The notes: generated by a model from the sequence alone, not told the origin. Positions 11,071 through 24,200 are shown, counted from the first letter of the stretch. The stretch: DNA of 64,000 nucleotides from Diaporthe sp. PMI_573 (GCA_021399435.1 JAJTUP010000152.1:1-64000); one strand, 5' to 3'. Made by a program: numbers and translations.

Positions 11071-11913
11071 GGCGTTGGCACGAGATTGATGTGATTTTGT
11101 CAAGTAAATTGTTGACAAATGTGATAAATTATGGATGCACAGCGGATCTTCTTCTTTTTGTATAATCTCGAGCCTGACGGCATGATTTGCATCGCGGGAA
11201 ATGGGATTAAGTAGCCTACTCGCCTTCATCAACATTGAAAGCCGAGGGATTTCCGTCCCTGAAAAGCATTGGGCACCGGGTAAGCAATAAGCGGCAGGCC
11301 ACTGTTCAACAGACCCTTTCCTCTTATCTACCATGGCAAGGTCACATCGAGGGACAGGAGACATGTGCTTGGGCGACAGTGAAGATCCCAATAACCCCCC
11401 GTGAGGGCTGTCGAGATCCTGTCAAACATGTGGCATGGCACGAAGACAATTGGTCCCCGCATCAAGTGTGAAGTTTATTTACGATCACCAGCAAAGTGAG
11501 CTGATCCTCGCACTCCAAATGGGACTACGATTTGTCATTGTTACTCTAGGCTCCCTGGCATCTTTCTTGCACACAAACAAGCGAGCGTCACTGGTCCAAT
11601 ACGAATAGTCAAGATAATCTCGATGTAGATTGCTAAAGAACGAACGAGCGTGCCAGCACCGGCGTGCCAAAACTGCCGTTGATAAAAGAAGCCGAATGAG
11701 CTAAAGCCAGCCGGCATGAGAAATGTCAGGATAGAAGGAACCACTAGATATTGAGGATCGTCTGGAAGCTTTATTATGGCGTGCACTGAAATGGTCTTAG
11801 TGTCATGATTGTGTTACTATAAGAAAGCGTGAACTTCCTCTGAGGGCCTCGTAATGTCCTGTGCTAATAAACCTTCGTCTCTGTTTTCTTTTGGATGACC
11901 CGAGAGCAATACA
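11071..11913. other. Intergenic
   Basis: 843 bp. It serves as upstream DNA for both the ABM-like gene (minus) and the cupin gene (plus). A minus-strand frame at 11541-11786 reads as a hydrophobic ~80-residue stretch ('VPSILTFLMPAGFSSFGFF...') without an ATG. It may be a worn exon of a membrane protein; I do not call it. Confidence 0.4.
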
Positions 11914-12756
11914 ATGGCCCAATCTACAAATCACACCGTTCATGGAGGGGTCCAGTGCCCGCCCTCAACTGAATGGAGCCCATTTGAATGGACGGAGCCT
12001 CGGCGCGGAAAACAGACATATGGTGAAGTGACCTATGCGCGTACCTCTGGTGTCAGCGGCAATCTGTCATCAGGCTTCTGGCGGATGGGAGCCACATCTC
12101 CAGGTGCGAACGCGGACGGCTCCAGCACGATAACGTACTCGTCCCCTTTGGGGGATGAGACCGCATGCGTCATTGACGGTACGGCAACACTCACCGTTGT
12201 TGCAACGGGCAGGAAGTATGCCGTCGGCCCTGGAGCGATCATCAGCTCCCCGAAGAACCTCGAGGTCCAGTGGGATATCGATGCACCGTTCTTCAAGAAA
12301 TATTGGTGTATCTGGAACGGAACCGAGGCTACGCCGTCACCCCCAACAGAACTTCAGGTCAATCATGTCAGCGACGACCCAGAGTGGATCGAATACCACT
12401 TTACTGAGCCTAAAGAGGGTGACCTCGTGGCCGGCGAGTTATATTTCATACGCAATGGCGGATCAACCGGTACTATGCTTAGCGGGGTGTGGCGTTCCGG
12501 CAAGGGCATTGCTGGTTCTGATGTCGATGTCCACGGCACAATGACTACTCCGTACACTGGAGTTTTGGGAGACGAGACTATATTGCTCCAAGAGGGTGAG
12601 GTTGAGATAAATGAGACCGAGACCGGCAAGAAGAAGAAATTTAAAAAGGGCGATGCGATCGGATTGACATCCGGGATGCACATTACATGGGTCTCCAAGG
12701 GCCCATTTTCAAAGAAGCTCTGGGTCATCACTCGAGATGAGTTGCCTCAGGTGTAA
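11914..12756 (+). CDS. Double-cupin protein (Cupin_3/DUF861-like, two repeats)
   Basis: 280 residues, one exon, ATG at 11914. Two homologous halves can be aligned. Each has 'W..(F/Y)..TEP..G......GE(V/L)(T/Y)..R..G..G.(L/M)(S)SG(F/V)WR.G', then 'T.(T/P)Y(S/T).(P/V)LGDET..(I/L)..G...(L/I)..T.TG.K....GDA/PGA', then '(M/L)...W....PF.KK.W'. This is the barrel pattern of the Cupin_3 family used by ureidoglycine aminohydrolase and related proteins. The metal-binding His residues of classic cupins are not obvious in either half, so catalytic activity is doubtful. There is no signal peptide. It lies between the ABM-like gene and a P450; a shared pathway is possible but unproved. Confidence 0.75.
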   Translation: MAQSTNHTVHGGVQCPPSTEWSPFEWTEPRRGKQTYGEVTYARTSGVSGNLSSGFWRMGATSPGANADGSSTITYSSPLGDETACVIDGTATLTVVATGRKYAVGPGAIISSPKNLEVQWDIDAPFFKKYWCIWNGTEATPSPPTELQVNHVSDDPEWIEYHFTEPKEGDLVAGELYFIRNGGSTGTMLSGVWRSGKGIAGSDVDVHGTMTTPYTGVLGDETILLQEGEVEINETETGKKKKFKKGDAIGLTSGMHITWVSKGPFSKKLWVITRDELPQV

Positions 12757-14011
12757 TGCTATCTGTTTCGATGAAGTTCACACAGCATCTATTATATGAG
12801 ATTGAACATCAAAACACTTAGGGCCGCTAAGACTGGTGGTGTCCCTGCCAACGTTGGAAAACTTCACGCATTTTCTTAGCAATAGTAAAGAGGGTTTAGC
12901 ACCTGAAGACTCCCACTTGGTGATTGAAGCACCATACACAATCTTCTATGAAGACTCGGCTATACCATTCAGCTGTTGGGACACAAAGAAATCGACAAAA
13001 CCCCTGCATCGCCATGCGCTGTGGGAGTTCTAGTTAATTATGTTGAGGCTGCACTTGTGAGAACACTTGGATTTGACAATCGCATGGGGCTGAACCTCCA
13101 TCGTCGACCTTCATAGATACCCGCAGGTCTGGCGGTGTGCTTTCCCAGAGATTTCCGTGCCTGACCAGGAAGCGCAGTAGGTACAATCTTGCGGAACTCC
13201 TCCGTACTGGCTGTTGGGCGGTATCCCGCGTCGGCACTCGAGGTGTCAATATCTGGGCACTGTGTGGGCTGATTTGTTGGCAGTGTATTTGTTGCACTGG
13301 CATGACACATTTTTACGCAGTCAAAAATGTCAACCAAAAGTTCACAGTCATTAGAATGGTTCTCAACTTGAAGAGGCTGGCTCCAAGGCGGTACCCTGCT
13401 TTTCGGATAGGTTCACAAACAGACACGCACCGATTTTGTAGTGGTAAGCGACTTTTGACTAGACAAGCTGTAACAGAATCTATGTTTCAGCTTATTAAAG
13501 CTCTTCGCTAAGGCATACATGCGAGCCAAGTCTCAATCGAGTAGCGTATTTGAACGCCAACCTTGGCCATCAAATTCCGCGGAAGAAAAGGAGCATCCCG
13601 CGGAACTGAGACGAGAGAGAATCTATCACGAATGGGGCGTCCGGCTAGTGGAATGAAATTTACTTCATGTGAGGACTCTCGAATAGCCCATAGATTGCTA
13701 TTTATATGTGTGTCTCTTGGCTTTGACTCACCACAGCATCAACGCCAAGAAGGGACAACATTGAACAATAGAGTCCGGCCCCCGGCCGGGCTCATTGGCG
13801 GCTCGCCCCCCGAAATGGGGTCGGTTTTACGGGCCACACAAGCGTCCGAAAATGAACGGGCCTTCAAGCTCCGGAAGCATATGAAGGCGATCCTCACGGA
13901 ATACCAAATGTCTGAGCTACCACTATGGTTTTCTTCAATGCAATACTTTAAGTCTGAATTTCTACAAGCCAGCAACAACTTGACAGAACACCAACTTGTG
14001 CGCCAGCCATC
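12757..14011. other. Intergenic, upstream of P450
   Basis: 1255 bp. No frame reads as a protein; a 204-codon plus-strand frame over 13563-14177 is a shadow overlapping the P450 exon. A TATA-like 'tatttatatg' occurs near 13700. Confidence 0.4.
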
Positions 14012-16134
14012 ATGTTCGCGAAGGGCGTTGCAGCCGCATTTGCGTTTCTGGTCGTCTATTCCATTGGCCGGGCCCTCTACAATGTCTTCTTTCACCCACT
14101 TGCGAAATTCCCCGGCCCGAGACTTGCTGCGGTGTCACGAATCTGGCTTTGGTACAGGGAGTCTAAGGGAGACATGATTGAGTACATGACGGAAATGCAT
14201 CGAATACATGGTACGTCGAGGCTGTGATTCATCGAACATTGATCGCTATGAGGGCAAGAAGCAGCCAAGCAGGCTCTTTGCGGAGCAATGCACGCCCGGA
14301 CTGTATTGGAGCGGATTTGATCCCAGCATATTTCGCAAAGCATATTCACTGACATGGCGGACCAAAACCGTAAAGGCCCCATCGTCCGAATCGCCGCCGA
14401 CGAGCTCTCCTTCTCCGACATCGACGGCTACGTGGGCAACGTGTACACAAACAGCACCAAGTTCACAAAGGCATCTTATTTCTACGCGAGCGGGCAGAAC
14501 ACGGCCCTCAACGTCTTCAGCGAGACAGACCGCGCCGTCCACGCGGCCGAGAAGCGCCTCATCTCGCACTCATTGTCGCGGAGGAACCTCCTCGGCATGC
14601 AGGACATGATCAACGCCAACACGCAGCGCTGGATTGAGCAGCTGCGCTCCCGCACGCGGGAGGGGGGCTGGATCGCCCTCTGGGACGCCACCCGCTGCCT
14701 CACCCTTGACACCATCTCCACATTTGCTTATGGGAGCCCCGAGGGCGGGCTCGACCAGCCCGACTTCAAGCACGAGATATTCGACGTCTTTAACCAGATA
14801 CCCGTCGTCGTGCCCGCCGTGCAGAATTTGCCCTTCGTTCCGAGGCTGTTCAAGATCCTAGCAATGTTGTTCCCCAAATTTGTCGAGAGCCGTATAAACG
14901 AAGTAAGTCCAGGGAGACTTTTTGCCTCACTCAAATCTTTCGTTGCTGTTCTCCTCATCGTAACTATGCATGGAATAAGTTAGCTCTATCATCTAGCCCG
15001 GTGATTGACAAATTCTGGTTACGTATAGGGCGCCATCAACGGCATGGAGCGGTTGCTGAAACAGAAGAAGAACGGCGAGGATACCGATGGCTTGGTGATG
15101 TTTGAGAGCATGATGCAGAGGGCAGAGAAGAGCAACACCGTGCTGGATCCTGAAAGGATGGCTTCGAACGGAGGCCTAATGCTGTTTGCAGGTAAGTTCC
15201 TCTACCACATGGTGCCATTTCTGTCTCCCCTGGTGCCATGGAATCTACCCAGGTCGCGATTCGTCTTCATGACAAAACACAGGACAGCTAATCAATCTGG
15301 CAGGCACCGAAACAACCGCTCTCGCTTTATCAACCGCAATTTTCCACATGACCAAGCAACCCGACCTGTGGTTAGAGCTGGACCGCCAGTTGCGGGCTTC
15401 GCTGCCCGAGGGCTCTAGGGACGAATACCTGGACATCACGGCACTCGAGAAGGTTCCGCTGCTCGATGCCACTGCGAAGGAGTCGCTAAGGGTTGGGTGC
15501 CCCATCCCGGGGAGTCTGCCGAGGGTCGTCCCCGAAGGAGGGTGGCAACTCAGGGGCGAGATGATACCCGCCGGAGTACGTCAAACTAAACTATCTTCTA
15601 CTCCCCTCGAAACCATGCGCTCCGCCACTTTCCGTATCCAAATTATTCTGTGTGTGCCCAAACACGATTGATACTTTAAAGAAGCTGACATTCAAGCTCC
15701 ATAGACTATTGTTACCAGCGCCCAGAAATTCTACTGCTACGACCCAAGTGTATTCCCAGAGCCAGAGAAATTCGATGTGAGTAGGTGGATGGTCAACGAT
15801 CCTGCAGTTCTGAGCTCTATGAACCGCAACCTGGTAGTCTTCTCTACCGGCACCCGTTCCTGCATCGGACAGAAGTAAGTACCACCGTTCCATTCGGCTG
15901 CGAGGTCTCCTAGATGTGCCGAGCTCTAGCAACGTTTTTTTTGTTTCTGGAGCCTCGGTGACTGACTCATGCATGCTGTACAGTCTGGCACATATCGAAC
16001 TGTGGTTGGCGATTGCCAAAGTCGTGCTCAACTTCCGGCCAGGTGTGGCTGAGGATAAGCAGCTGACGTTCCACTCGCACTCCGGTATAGGGGGGCCGAA
16101 TAGTCCTATAAACGTCAAACTTCGTGAGGCTTAA
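14012..16134 (+). CDS. Cytochrome P450 monooxygenase
   Basis: Six exons: 14012-14210, 14376-14902, 15029-15191, 15283-15575, 15705-15874, 15984-16134, giving exactly 500 residues. An N-terminal membrane anchor ('GVAAAFAFLVVYSIGRALYNVFF') is followed by the proline hinge 'HPLAKFPGPRLAAVSR'. I-helix 'AGTETT' is at residues 303-308, the ExxR motif (KESLR) at 363-366, and the haem-binding 'FSTGTRSCIGQN' with Cys 447 as thiolate ligand. All signature residues are intact and the length is usual, so a working ER-bound enzyme is expected. The PIVRIAADELSF stretch and overall pattern resemble fungal secondary-metabolism P450s (CYP58/65/68-like), but the subfamily is not certain. It converges on the reductase gene 344 bp downstream. 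Exon 1-2 is the least certain junction (165-nt intron, AAG acceptor). Confidence 0.9.
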
Positions 16135-16477
16135 TGGGAGAGGAAATAAAATTAGACGGAACAATGGACTACTGCGTCTTTAATTGTGAGGAGCTGACAC
16201 TTGATTTCAGCGCTACGGTAGATCTAGCGTGGGAGCCCTGGGGATTCATTTTTACCAAGGGGGGGGGGGGGATTGTTTAATTAGATTAAAATTGGCATAA
16301 CTCGACTGACACAGTATAGAGTGTTGATAGAGAGTCAGAAGTTGATTACTATAGACAATCCTACTGCGAGGCTATTGTAAAGCTGTCCCGAGCATCCCAT
16401 GGTTGACCTCATGCGGCGTTCTCCCCTGTACTCCTCATGAACTTTCCCGAGCTTTGCACATGTGCTCTTCAAACAAC
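16135..16477. other. Intergenic between convergent P450 and reductase genes
   Basis: 343 bp of 3' flanks. It contains a run of 13 G at 16259-16271, a place where sequence length may be unreliable. Confidence 0.4.
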
Positions 16478-17500
16478 TCAGGTACCGGTTTTAACCTTTT
16501 CTAATCCCCTGCCAACATTGCAAGACCAATCCATAAACCATCTGGGATATGCCCAAGTCCCCCAGCGCACCGCAGTAGCAAAAGTCCCAGCCCAGAGAGG
16601 GTCTTTGGTCCCAGTGAGAATGCCCCTGACCAGTTTCGGAGCGAGCTCATCGACAGGCATGCATGAGTTCTTGTGCTCAGCTCGTTGTTTGTTCGCCATC
16701 TCCTCGATACCAGGGACCCGGTAGTAGGAATCCTCAGGTAAGTGGAGCTGACCGCCAGGTTTGTCAAATATGGTTGTGCTGGCGGACCCAACCATCACCG
16801 TCACCACACGTACGCCCAGCGGTGCCATCTCGATACGCAGTGTATCCGACATCTGAGCCATTGCAGCCTTGGAGCTGGAATAGATACCTGGTTTTCAAGT
16901 CAGTTTCATCCCTTTTGCTCTACGATTGGAGAAAGCTTTGGGGTGAAGTACCGGCCCAGCACATGGGGATCTTGCAGCCGATAGAGCTCAAGTTCGCAAT
17001 GATACCCTTTGACTTGATGGCGAGAGGAGCAAAAGCCTGAGTAACGGCAAGAGGGCCCCAGACATTGACGTCGTATACCTGCTTTGCCCATTCCATGTCC
17101 ACATCTAGGAGTGGACGGACCCCCTCGACCCCGGCGCAGTTGATCTGGCGGTTGTTAGAAGTGATCTGGGCGTTTGAGCAGTAGAAGGTAGTCTCGTTTG
17201 ACATGCAAAGTGAACACGTGGAATAGAACTAGAACTACTCACGAGGACATCAAGCTTCCCGCCAGTACGCTCCGCCACCATCTCTTTACACTGCAAGATA
17301 GTATGAGACACAGTCACATCAAGCTCGACGAGGTCCACGTTGCTGAGCTCTGCAAGGTCCTTGGCTTTGGAGGGACTGCGCACCCCCGCAAAGACGTGGA
17401 AATCATGCTCAAGGAAGACCTTCGTTAGAGCCCAGCCGATGCTGCCGGTGCTGCAGCCTGTGATAAGGACTGTCTTCTTCTGGATCGCTGCGGGCGACAT
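16478..17500 (-). CDS. Short-chain dehydrogenase/reductase, AYR1-like
   Basis: Exons 17243-17500, 16952-17144 and 16478-16887 give 286 residues; introns are 98 and 64 nt, in phase. The start MSPAAIQKK places the NADP-binding 'TGCSTGSIG' at residues 14-22. Further classical SDR signs are 'NCAGVEG' (NNAG motif variant), a Ser-rich segment (IIANLSSIG) and the catalytic 'YSSSK' (Tyr 153, Lys 157). The sequence pattern ('FAGVRS..KAKDL', 'AQMSDTLRIEMAPLGVRVVTVMVG') matches fungal 1-acyldihydroxyacetone-phosphate reductase-like SDRs, which reduce ketones on lipids or related small molecules. A role with the neighbouring P450 is possible because they are convergent neighbours, but nothing in the sequence proves it. 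Confidence 0.88.
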
Positions 17501-19532
17501 GGTCTTGATGGCAGTTTCAGATGAGTGCGGACAGAGAGATGAGGAGCCTGAAATGTGCTCGGAGCAGACAGCAAACGAGTGAGCTGTAGTTTGAAGAAAG
17601 CTGGAGGGTTGTGGACCCTGCAGCTTCACGGCGCAGTCGGGCCATATTACTCGAAGAGCGTGTGGAGTGTTTCCGTGTCGTTGGCGCTAGAGAACCAACA
17701 ACAGTCTTGGATCCAGAAATATCAGAAGCTCAGACGAAGTTGCATTGAACCTGGGTTGGTCACGCTCACTCTAGGTCAAAATAGCTAGCCGACTTGCCGA
17801 TTTATTTCGAGCCGGCGAGTGGCGGCTTTTGCGTGTTTGAATATTGTGCAATGGACGTGAAGTGGTATTGCGATTCTAAATCTGTGTTGTTTCAAAGTCG
17901 TTGGAACACTCACAAATTCTACGAGCCTGTATGGTACACGGGTCATTTCGTACACTAGAATTGATCATTTGACATTGTGTGGCTATGTAATACCATCCAG
18001 ATTCCAAGCTTTACTTGGAATTTGCGCTTGAACGGCGCCCACAATTCCCGGTTCACTTCTGCATTTTCTGGTACAGGTCTGATGGGCGTTGGCTGTTTCG
18101 CCACCGTTGTATGGACTGAAATGATCAAAAGTGACTTTTACGGATTCGACGACGGTCATCGAGTACGCCGTATGCGAACTCAGAAATAACCGTGCTGGAG
18201 GCCGCAATGATTGCTTATGTCACGGTCCAGTGGCACTTCTGGCAACCTGGGTCAAGCGAGAACGACCTGATTACGCGACCTGACGGTTGACACGAAAGTG
18301 AAAATTTCGTCGTCCGCGTATTGAGTGGTTGTCGTTCGAGGGCCAATGAACCAGAAATCTCGGAGCGGCCACGAGAAGGCCCTCGGACTGTTCGGCCGAG
18401 GCAGTGTTGTTACACAAGTCTCAGAGGCCTGCACATGCATCTCGGGAATTTCCGAACCCGTAAGCAATGTGACCCATCAAGTCGACCTTTTTAATATTTT
18501 ACACATTCCTGCTGAAATTCTTAATTTATCATGCAAGTGGTGTTGTGTCACCGTCGAAATAATTATGGAGGGGGCAAACAACTCAAATTTCAGCCTCCGG
18601 GAGCCATCAGCTCCGGGAAGGCGCCACTTTTCGAACCGTGGCAAGAAAAGGATCGACCAGTCGAAGCCCGCTGTCAAATTCCCTCCAGGTGCAAGCATAC
18701 TTAATTGTACACTTTGCTCTTTTCTTCGTCTCCATCTATACTATATTAAGCCACAAAGAAAACAAAACGGAACGCGAAGCCCACGAAGAACCGGCCATTG
18801 GCGATAGCGCAGCAGCATTGTCGCCGGCTCAGGGTTCCTCGCGTCAGACCTACGCCGTCCCAGCGATGGCGTAGAAGCACTGTCGCTGTCGAGGTGGCTG
18901 GGTAGAAGAAACAGTTTTAGTTTTTTTTTTGGGGGGGGGGATTTCCCCAGCAGAAAACCGTAACCTGAAAACCTTCGCACAGACAGCGTTATCCGAACAC
19001 GGATGGGGTATCATTGAAAAACAGGCAGAAACCAGATATGCCAAAAACAGAAAAAAGCCAAGAAGAATATAACCACAAAGAGCATCGGAACCCGTCCCGT
19101 TTATCCGCAAAATTTGCCTGGTATGCCTCGTTGGAGAAGGTTTTGAGAAAGCCCTTCCTAAGGGTGGCGCAGCCGCGCCGTCAATGTGGGAGCCTCTTAG
19201 CCCTGGTGATCTTTGACTTTGGAGGCTCGGCCAGAGGACGTTCTATGCGCAAAGAGCATGACCAGGCGTTTTTGGCGTTGACGGGACTTTGTATACTGAG
19301 AATTAAAGTTCAGGGATGCATGCTTTGACATCGCTGCGCAGAACATGCATTCTGTTTAGTGTAGGCCGTGGTTCGGGGGCACTTTGCGCTGCCCCGAGGC
19401 GGAAAGGAACCACATTTTCGAGTTTTGCCCACGCCCGAGGCGGTTTTTTCTTCCTTCGGCATGACCGAAGTCGAACTGAGCTGGGGGCGCCTACGGGGTG
19501 GGATTCTGGGCAGCCGGGGTGGGCGCCGAGCT
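17501..19532. other. Intergenic, no gene seen
   Basis: 2.0 kb. No frame is convincing. It holds a T10G10 homopolymer block (18921-18940) and several short AT-rich stretches; otherwise nothing identifiable. Confidence 0.4.
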
Positions 19533-21250
19533 CTAACCCCTTCGGCCGAGCCGCAGCCTCCCAAAGCCTCGCTGCACCTGCTCGCGGCGGGCTGCGCCGT
19601 CTTCGAAGCCGTCGGTGGAGCCGTCGCTGCCGACGATCTTGTGGCTAGGCTCGTTGCCAAAGATCTGAATAAGAGCGGTCATGGCGAAGCTGCTGACGAT
19701 GCTGAGGCACAGGATCCCGATCATGGTCAGGTTGCTCCGGCGGTACCTGTGGGGGCCCGGGGTCGCGTCCTCGGGCCAGCCGGTGTAGAGGGCGTATGTC
19801 GTGGTGATGCTGCCCAGGTTCCCGAGCCCGGAGACGAGGGCGGCTGCGGCGGCGACGCCCACCTCGCCGTGGCGGCGCTGGAAGATCTCGTTGGTCCAGG
19901 TCATGCAGATCGGCACCGTGGGGCCCAGGCCGAAGCCGACCATGAGCAGGCCGCCGTAGCGGGCCCAGGAGTTGTCCAGGGCGAAAGTGACGGTCAGGAG
20001 CCCGGCGATCTGGATGAGGACGGCGCACGAGAAGAAGACGGGCCGCAGGCGGTGGAAGCGGTCGGAGATGGGCGTGACGATCAGGATGGCGAAGAAGTCC
20101 ATGATCCAGATGGGCGCGAAGAGCAGGCTGACCTGGATGCTGGTGTACGACGGGTTGATGGAGGCGATGATGACGTTCCCGTAGAGCTGTGTGCCGATGC
20201 CCACGCCCACGACGCCAAAGTACATTAGGACCAGTGGCCAGAGGCGCCAGTCGATCAGCACATAGCCTAGGTCTGCCCACGTCCAGGGCCTAGGGTGGTA
20301 GACCCGCCTCATTTCGTGATAGTGCACCAAGGCGTCCTCGCCCTCGAGAGCCTCGGGCGGCGCAGGCAGAAACCTCATCAGCCTTGACCTCTCCCGTTTC
20401 TGACCGGGAGGGAGTGGCCTATCGGGAAGCCACCAGAGCAAGGTGAAGCCCAGAATAACGGCCAAGGCACCGTAGATGAGGAACATCCACTGGAAGCCGA
20501 CAAGACCTCCCAAGCCGTCCATCTTCTGGAAGCCAGCGCTGACGAGGCCGACGACGGCAGCGGATATCTGGGCGGCGCTGAAGTACATGCCGATGCGCTT
20601 GCCGGTGCGGCTCGGGGGGTAGAAGAGGGTGAGGTAGTAGCTCATGCCGGGCCACATCCCCGCGATGACGACGCCGAGCAGGAAGCGCAGCAGCTTGACG
20701 GACCAGGCGGCGCGCACGGCGGCGAAGCACATGCCGATGACGCCGACGGCGAAGACGATGCGGGCCATCCACACGCGGGGGCTCAGCCTGCTCATGACGA
20801 GGTTGGACGGGCAGTCGAAGATGACATACGAGACGTAAAACAGGGCCAGGGCGGTGGAGGTGTCGCGCGCCGTCATGTTCAGGACCGACATGAGGTCGTG
20901 GCCCTGGGCGGTGTTCATGGTCTGGGCGAGCCCGATGTTGGAGCGGATGGCGGAGCAGAGGAAGTAGAGTATCCAGAAGGCTGGGCGACGGCATTGATGG
21001 TGAGCCAAGAGGGTCCCATCGAGGATGGTCTGCAGCTCAGCTACAGACGGGTGGACATACCTGGGATGATGCGCAGGTCCAGCTTCCGGTAGACTGCCTC
21101 GACCCTCTCGATGGGGTAGTCCTCGTGCTGAGGCGCAGCCAGGACCTGCGCATGAGGTTGTTCCACAGCATGCTTGGTGTAATCGTCGTCGCCGACGCTC
21201 AGGCCTTCACCCGTGGCTGAGCCCTGTGGCTCCTTGGTGGTGGTGGCCAT
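19533..21250 (-). CDS. MFS permease, anion:cation symporter (allantoate/nicotinate-type)
   Basis: Exons 21061-21250 and 19533-20980 with an 80-nt intron; 545 residues. The ATG at 21250 begins MATTTKEPQG; the N-terminal cytosolic tail ends in '(E)RVEAVYRKLDLRIIPAFWILYF', where the intron splits a codon just before helix 1. This 'R..D..IIP' start, 'LFY.SY..F..PSN.(V/L)' and 'R...G...AGMWPGMSYYLTLFYPPS' are hallmarks of the Dal5/Tna1-like ACS family. About 12 hydrophobic helices can be counted, with a central loop 'DRPLPPGQKRERSRLMRFLP'. It probably imports a small organic anion across the plasma membrane; substrate unknown. The exon is clearly GC-richer than its surroundings, which creates long open frames on the opposite strand. 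Confidence 0.88.
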
Positions 21251-24200
21251 ACTGGAACTGCAAAGCAATGGAGGAGCGTGCTATCAGTTTTTTCAGGCCA
21301 GGCCTCCGTTTGCCACGACAGTGAGAATGTCTCAGGCTCGAGCAGGACGGGAATAAATCTATTATGGAAGTTGAGGCTCTCCCCAGTAAGAGCAACGATT
21401 TTGGGTTATATGATTCTAATGCAAGAAAATTTGAGCAAAGCCCAGACGACGATGAGATTTATTCTCTCATCTCTTGCTTAGGCCGATTCGGAGTCCGGTC
21501 TGAAGGGCCATCGGAATGACAAAGTGGAGAACGCCAATCCCACCATTTTCACGACCGATTCGGTCCTCGCTACTTTTCTCGGTTCAGCTGGGAACGGCGA
21601 TTCAACGTTCTACACAGTAGTCGTATTGGCAGTTCCAAAACTGGAGCAGAGCAGAGCTGACTGCCTTGGATGATCACACAGTTTCTGAGTACTGGAGGCA
21701 GTCATTTGCCTTAAAATGTCGACTTCCTGTTCACTCCCAGAAGATGACGAATGTGGAGGTACTTAGGTACATGTGCAGCTATGTCGCAAGGGGTGTTATC
21801 TGATCCGGGCTTATCTGATTTGAGACCAAAGGGTTCGGGTTGAGGGTCGCACAGCTGCAGGGTGACCCACCTCAATTAAGCAGCACATGGTGCACAGCTC
21901 GCATGATCGACCACCATCTTGGTTGACAACCTTGGAAGTTACAGTGGCCTTGAGGTCAAATTTAAAGGGAAGAGGAGTTATAGATTCAATCTTCACTACT
22001 TCATAAGCGTATAGATACTATTTGCTGTCAGAAACCTATTTTGTTGCACACATTGAACACACCAAATGCAGGCCTCAGGCTCTAAGGCTGAAATATGACA
22101 ACCTCGCTTTTCAGGACACAACGCAGTGATGCCTGGACCCGGTTTAGAACACCTGTTTGCTCGTAGTTCCCCGCCTCAAGTCCTCATCAGATCTCAATCT
22201 CACCAGTGACTCGTTCCATCATCACAAGCTCTTGCGACCACACCGAGGAAGGACAGGGTTGACAGCACCTTCTTATCTTATCCGTTTCTCCTCCCCAGCC
22301 GCTCTTTTGCAGGTCACGCGCGTCGACAACGTTAGAAGTGCACAACTTTCTCAACGTGACAGCAACACGTCGATTGCCGTCAATACCAAGATGCGCGTCG
22401 CACGTCTTACGAGGCAAACATGTGCCGTTACGAAAACTGCAAGTGCCAATGGACCAATCTCAGCAGCTCACGAACACCCCCTACGAGACATTTGCCCCTG
22501 CCCAGCCCCTGTTCAGGAGGTTCCTGACCTGTGGTCCTCTCCCCGGGAGCATCGGACCTGAGTCACCACAGGAACACGCAGTGCCCTCATGACACCTTCG
22601 GGTGGCTGTTGCCTTGATGGAGTCCATCTGTGGCACACCAAAGGAAGTACTTGAAGTGCCAAGCGCAGGGCCTAAGAAGCAAGTCGAGAGAGTCTGGGTG
22701 GACCTCCTCCTCCGGCATGGCGCCCCGTCCCGCAAATGCGACCTACATGGAGCTCACCAAACTGGACCGAGCAGTCGTGGGATGTACTGGGTTGACCGAC
22801 ACGAAGTTTGCCTCTTTCAGCACTCGTCTGCCTTCCAAGGCTTGTACCCATCGGTCCCGCCTTGCCACCGTGGGACTTGGAGACTCTGGGCGTCCCTGAT
22901 CCGGACTCAGTGTGGCCACCAGCTCCAGATGTCGAGCAAACTCACACAGGCACGCGCACCCACAAATACACATATATGGCATGGTACAGTGCGGTACAGT
23001 ACAATACCGCTGCATCCATCAAAAGCAAAGCTGAGCCAGGCTTCCACGCACTCCACTTCGTCGACACTTTTGCCCTGGACAGCGCCTCATGGACGCCTGG
23101 CCCACTTGCCACAGCACACAAGCAGGCTATGCAGCAACTTCTGCTATCTGTGGTCGAAGCATGACCTCTCAATACCCAGCGCATTGATGTCTGTGGATGT
23201 CGTGAGGCCTCTGTGGGTTCGTGGCTTGCTGCCGAAGCCATCCGGCGACCACGGCCCGAGCATCTGCGTGCCTGGGACAAGCCTTCACCAAATCCTTCCG
23301 AGGGCCACGGACTGGGCCACGTCGCGTTGGTTCCTTGCAGAATGATGTGCGCGCTGGCAGGCGCCAACAAGCTAGGCCTTGCGAGTGCAGGCCACCCGCC
23401 ACATGGCATCAAGCCCACAGGGCCCGACGTGGCGTGGCGGTGCAGGCTGACCACTTCCCATTCCCTCTGCTCAGCGCAGCATCGTGCCTGTGCGCCCAAG
23501 GCATCAATCAGACTCTGCCCTGCATGATACCTAAGTATAACTGTGCCTGGCGACAGGGTTAAAAGAAGGGTGTAGGGTTGAAAGGATCACGGTCGCTCAT
23601 CTCCCAGTCGGAGGGGAGGATCAGACGGGCTGTCGTTAGGTGCCAGTGGGTGCACTGGTGGATGACTGTCTGCCTACGGAACGGCATAATTAGCCCATTT
23701 GCAGCTGGGGAACCTTGGGGGAGTGACTCACTCCTTCACTGCCTACTCCGTACACGCCGGAGTCCTTCGAGTCATCTGCCTAGCGCGCCCTCTTTCTTCC
23801 GTCTCTCTCTCTCTCTCCTATCCCGTCGTTTCTTATTTTAAGAACAAAGGGGTTCCCGGCTGGATCCAGCCTCGAGGGTTGTTGTGTGTTGCATCGAAAC
23901 CATTCGCGACGATGACGACAACAAGAAGAGCAGCCTGTTTGATTCGTTAAGAGGCACAGTTGCCTTGTTTCCTTACGTGCATTGTCACACCCCACCCTTG
24001 TCTCTTATCGTTATCGCCGCCCCAAGGCTGCAAGTACCCCGGTACCCCAAAGTACCCTGGTACCCCAGCATTCCGAACTGACTCAGCGGAGCATCGGCCT
24101 ACCGTGCAGTCCGCGACCAGCACGCTAATTGGCCAAGACTCGTTTAGAGCTTGTCAGGGAGGAGCACAACAACTTTCGGACTGGACTTTGTTTCCGCCTG

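Noticed and set aside
13563..14177. 204-codon plus-strand frame before the P450
   Set aside because: Overlaps P450 exon 1 in another frame and reads without any domain; probably chance.
19368..20228. 286-codon plus-strand frame
   Set aside because: Antisense shadow of the GC-rich MFS exon; its composition (Gly/Asp/Ala/Val-rich) follows from the opposite codons and it has no motif.
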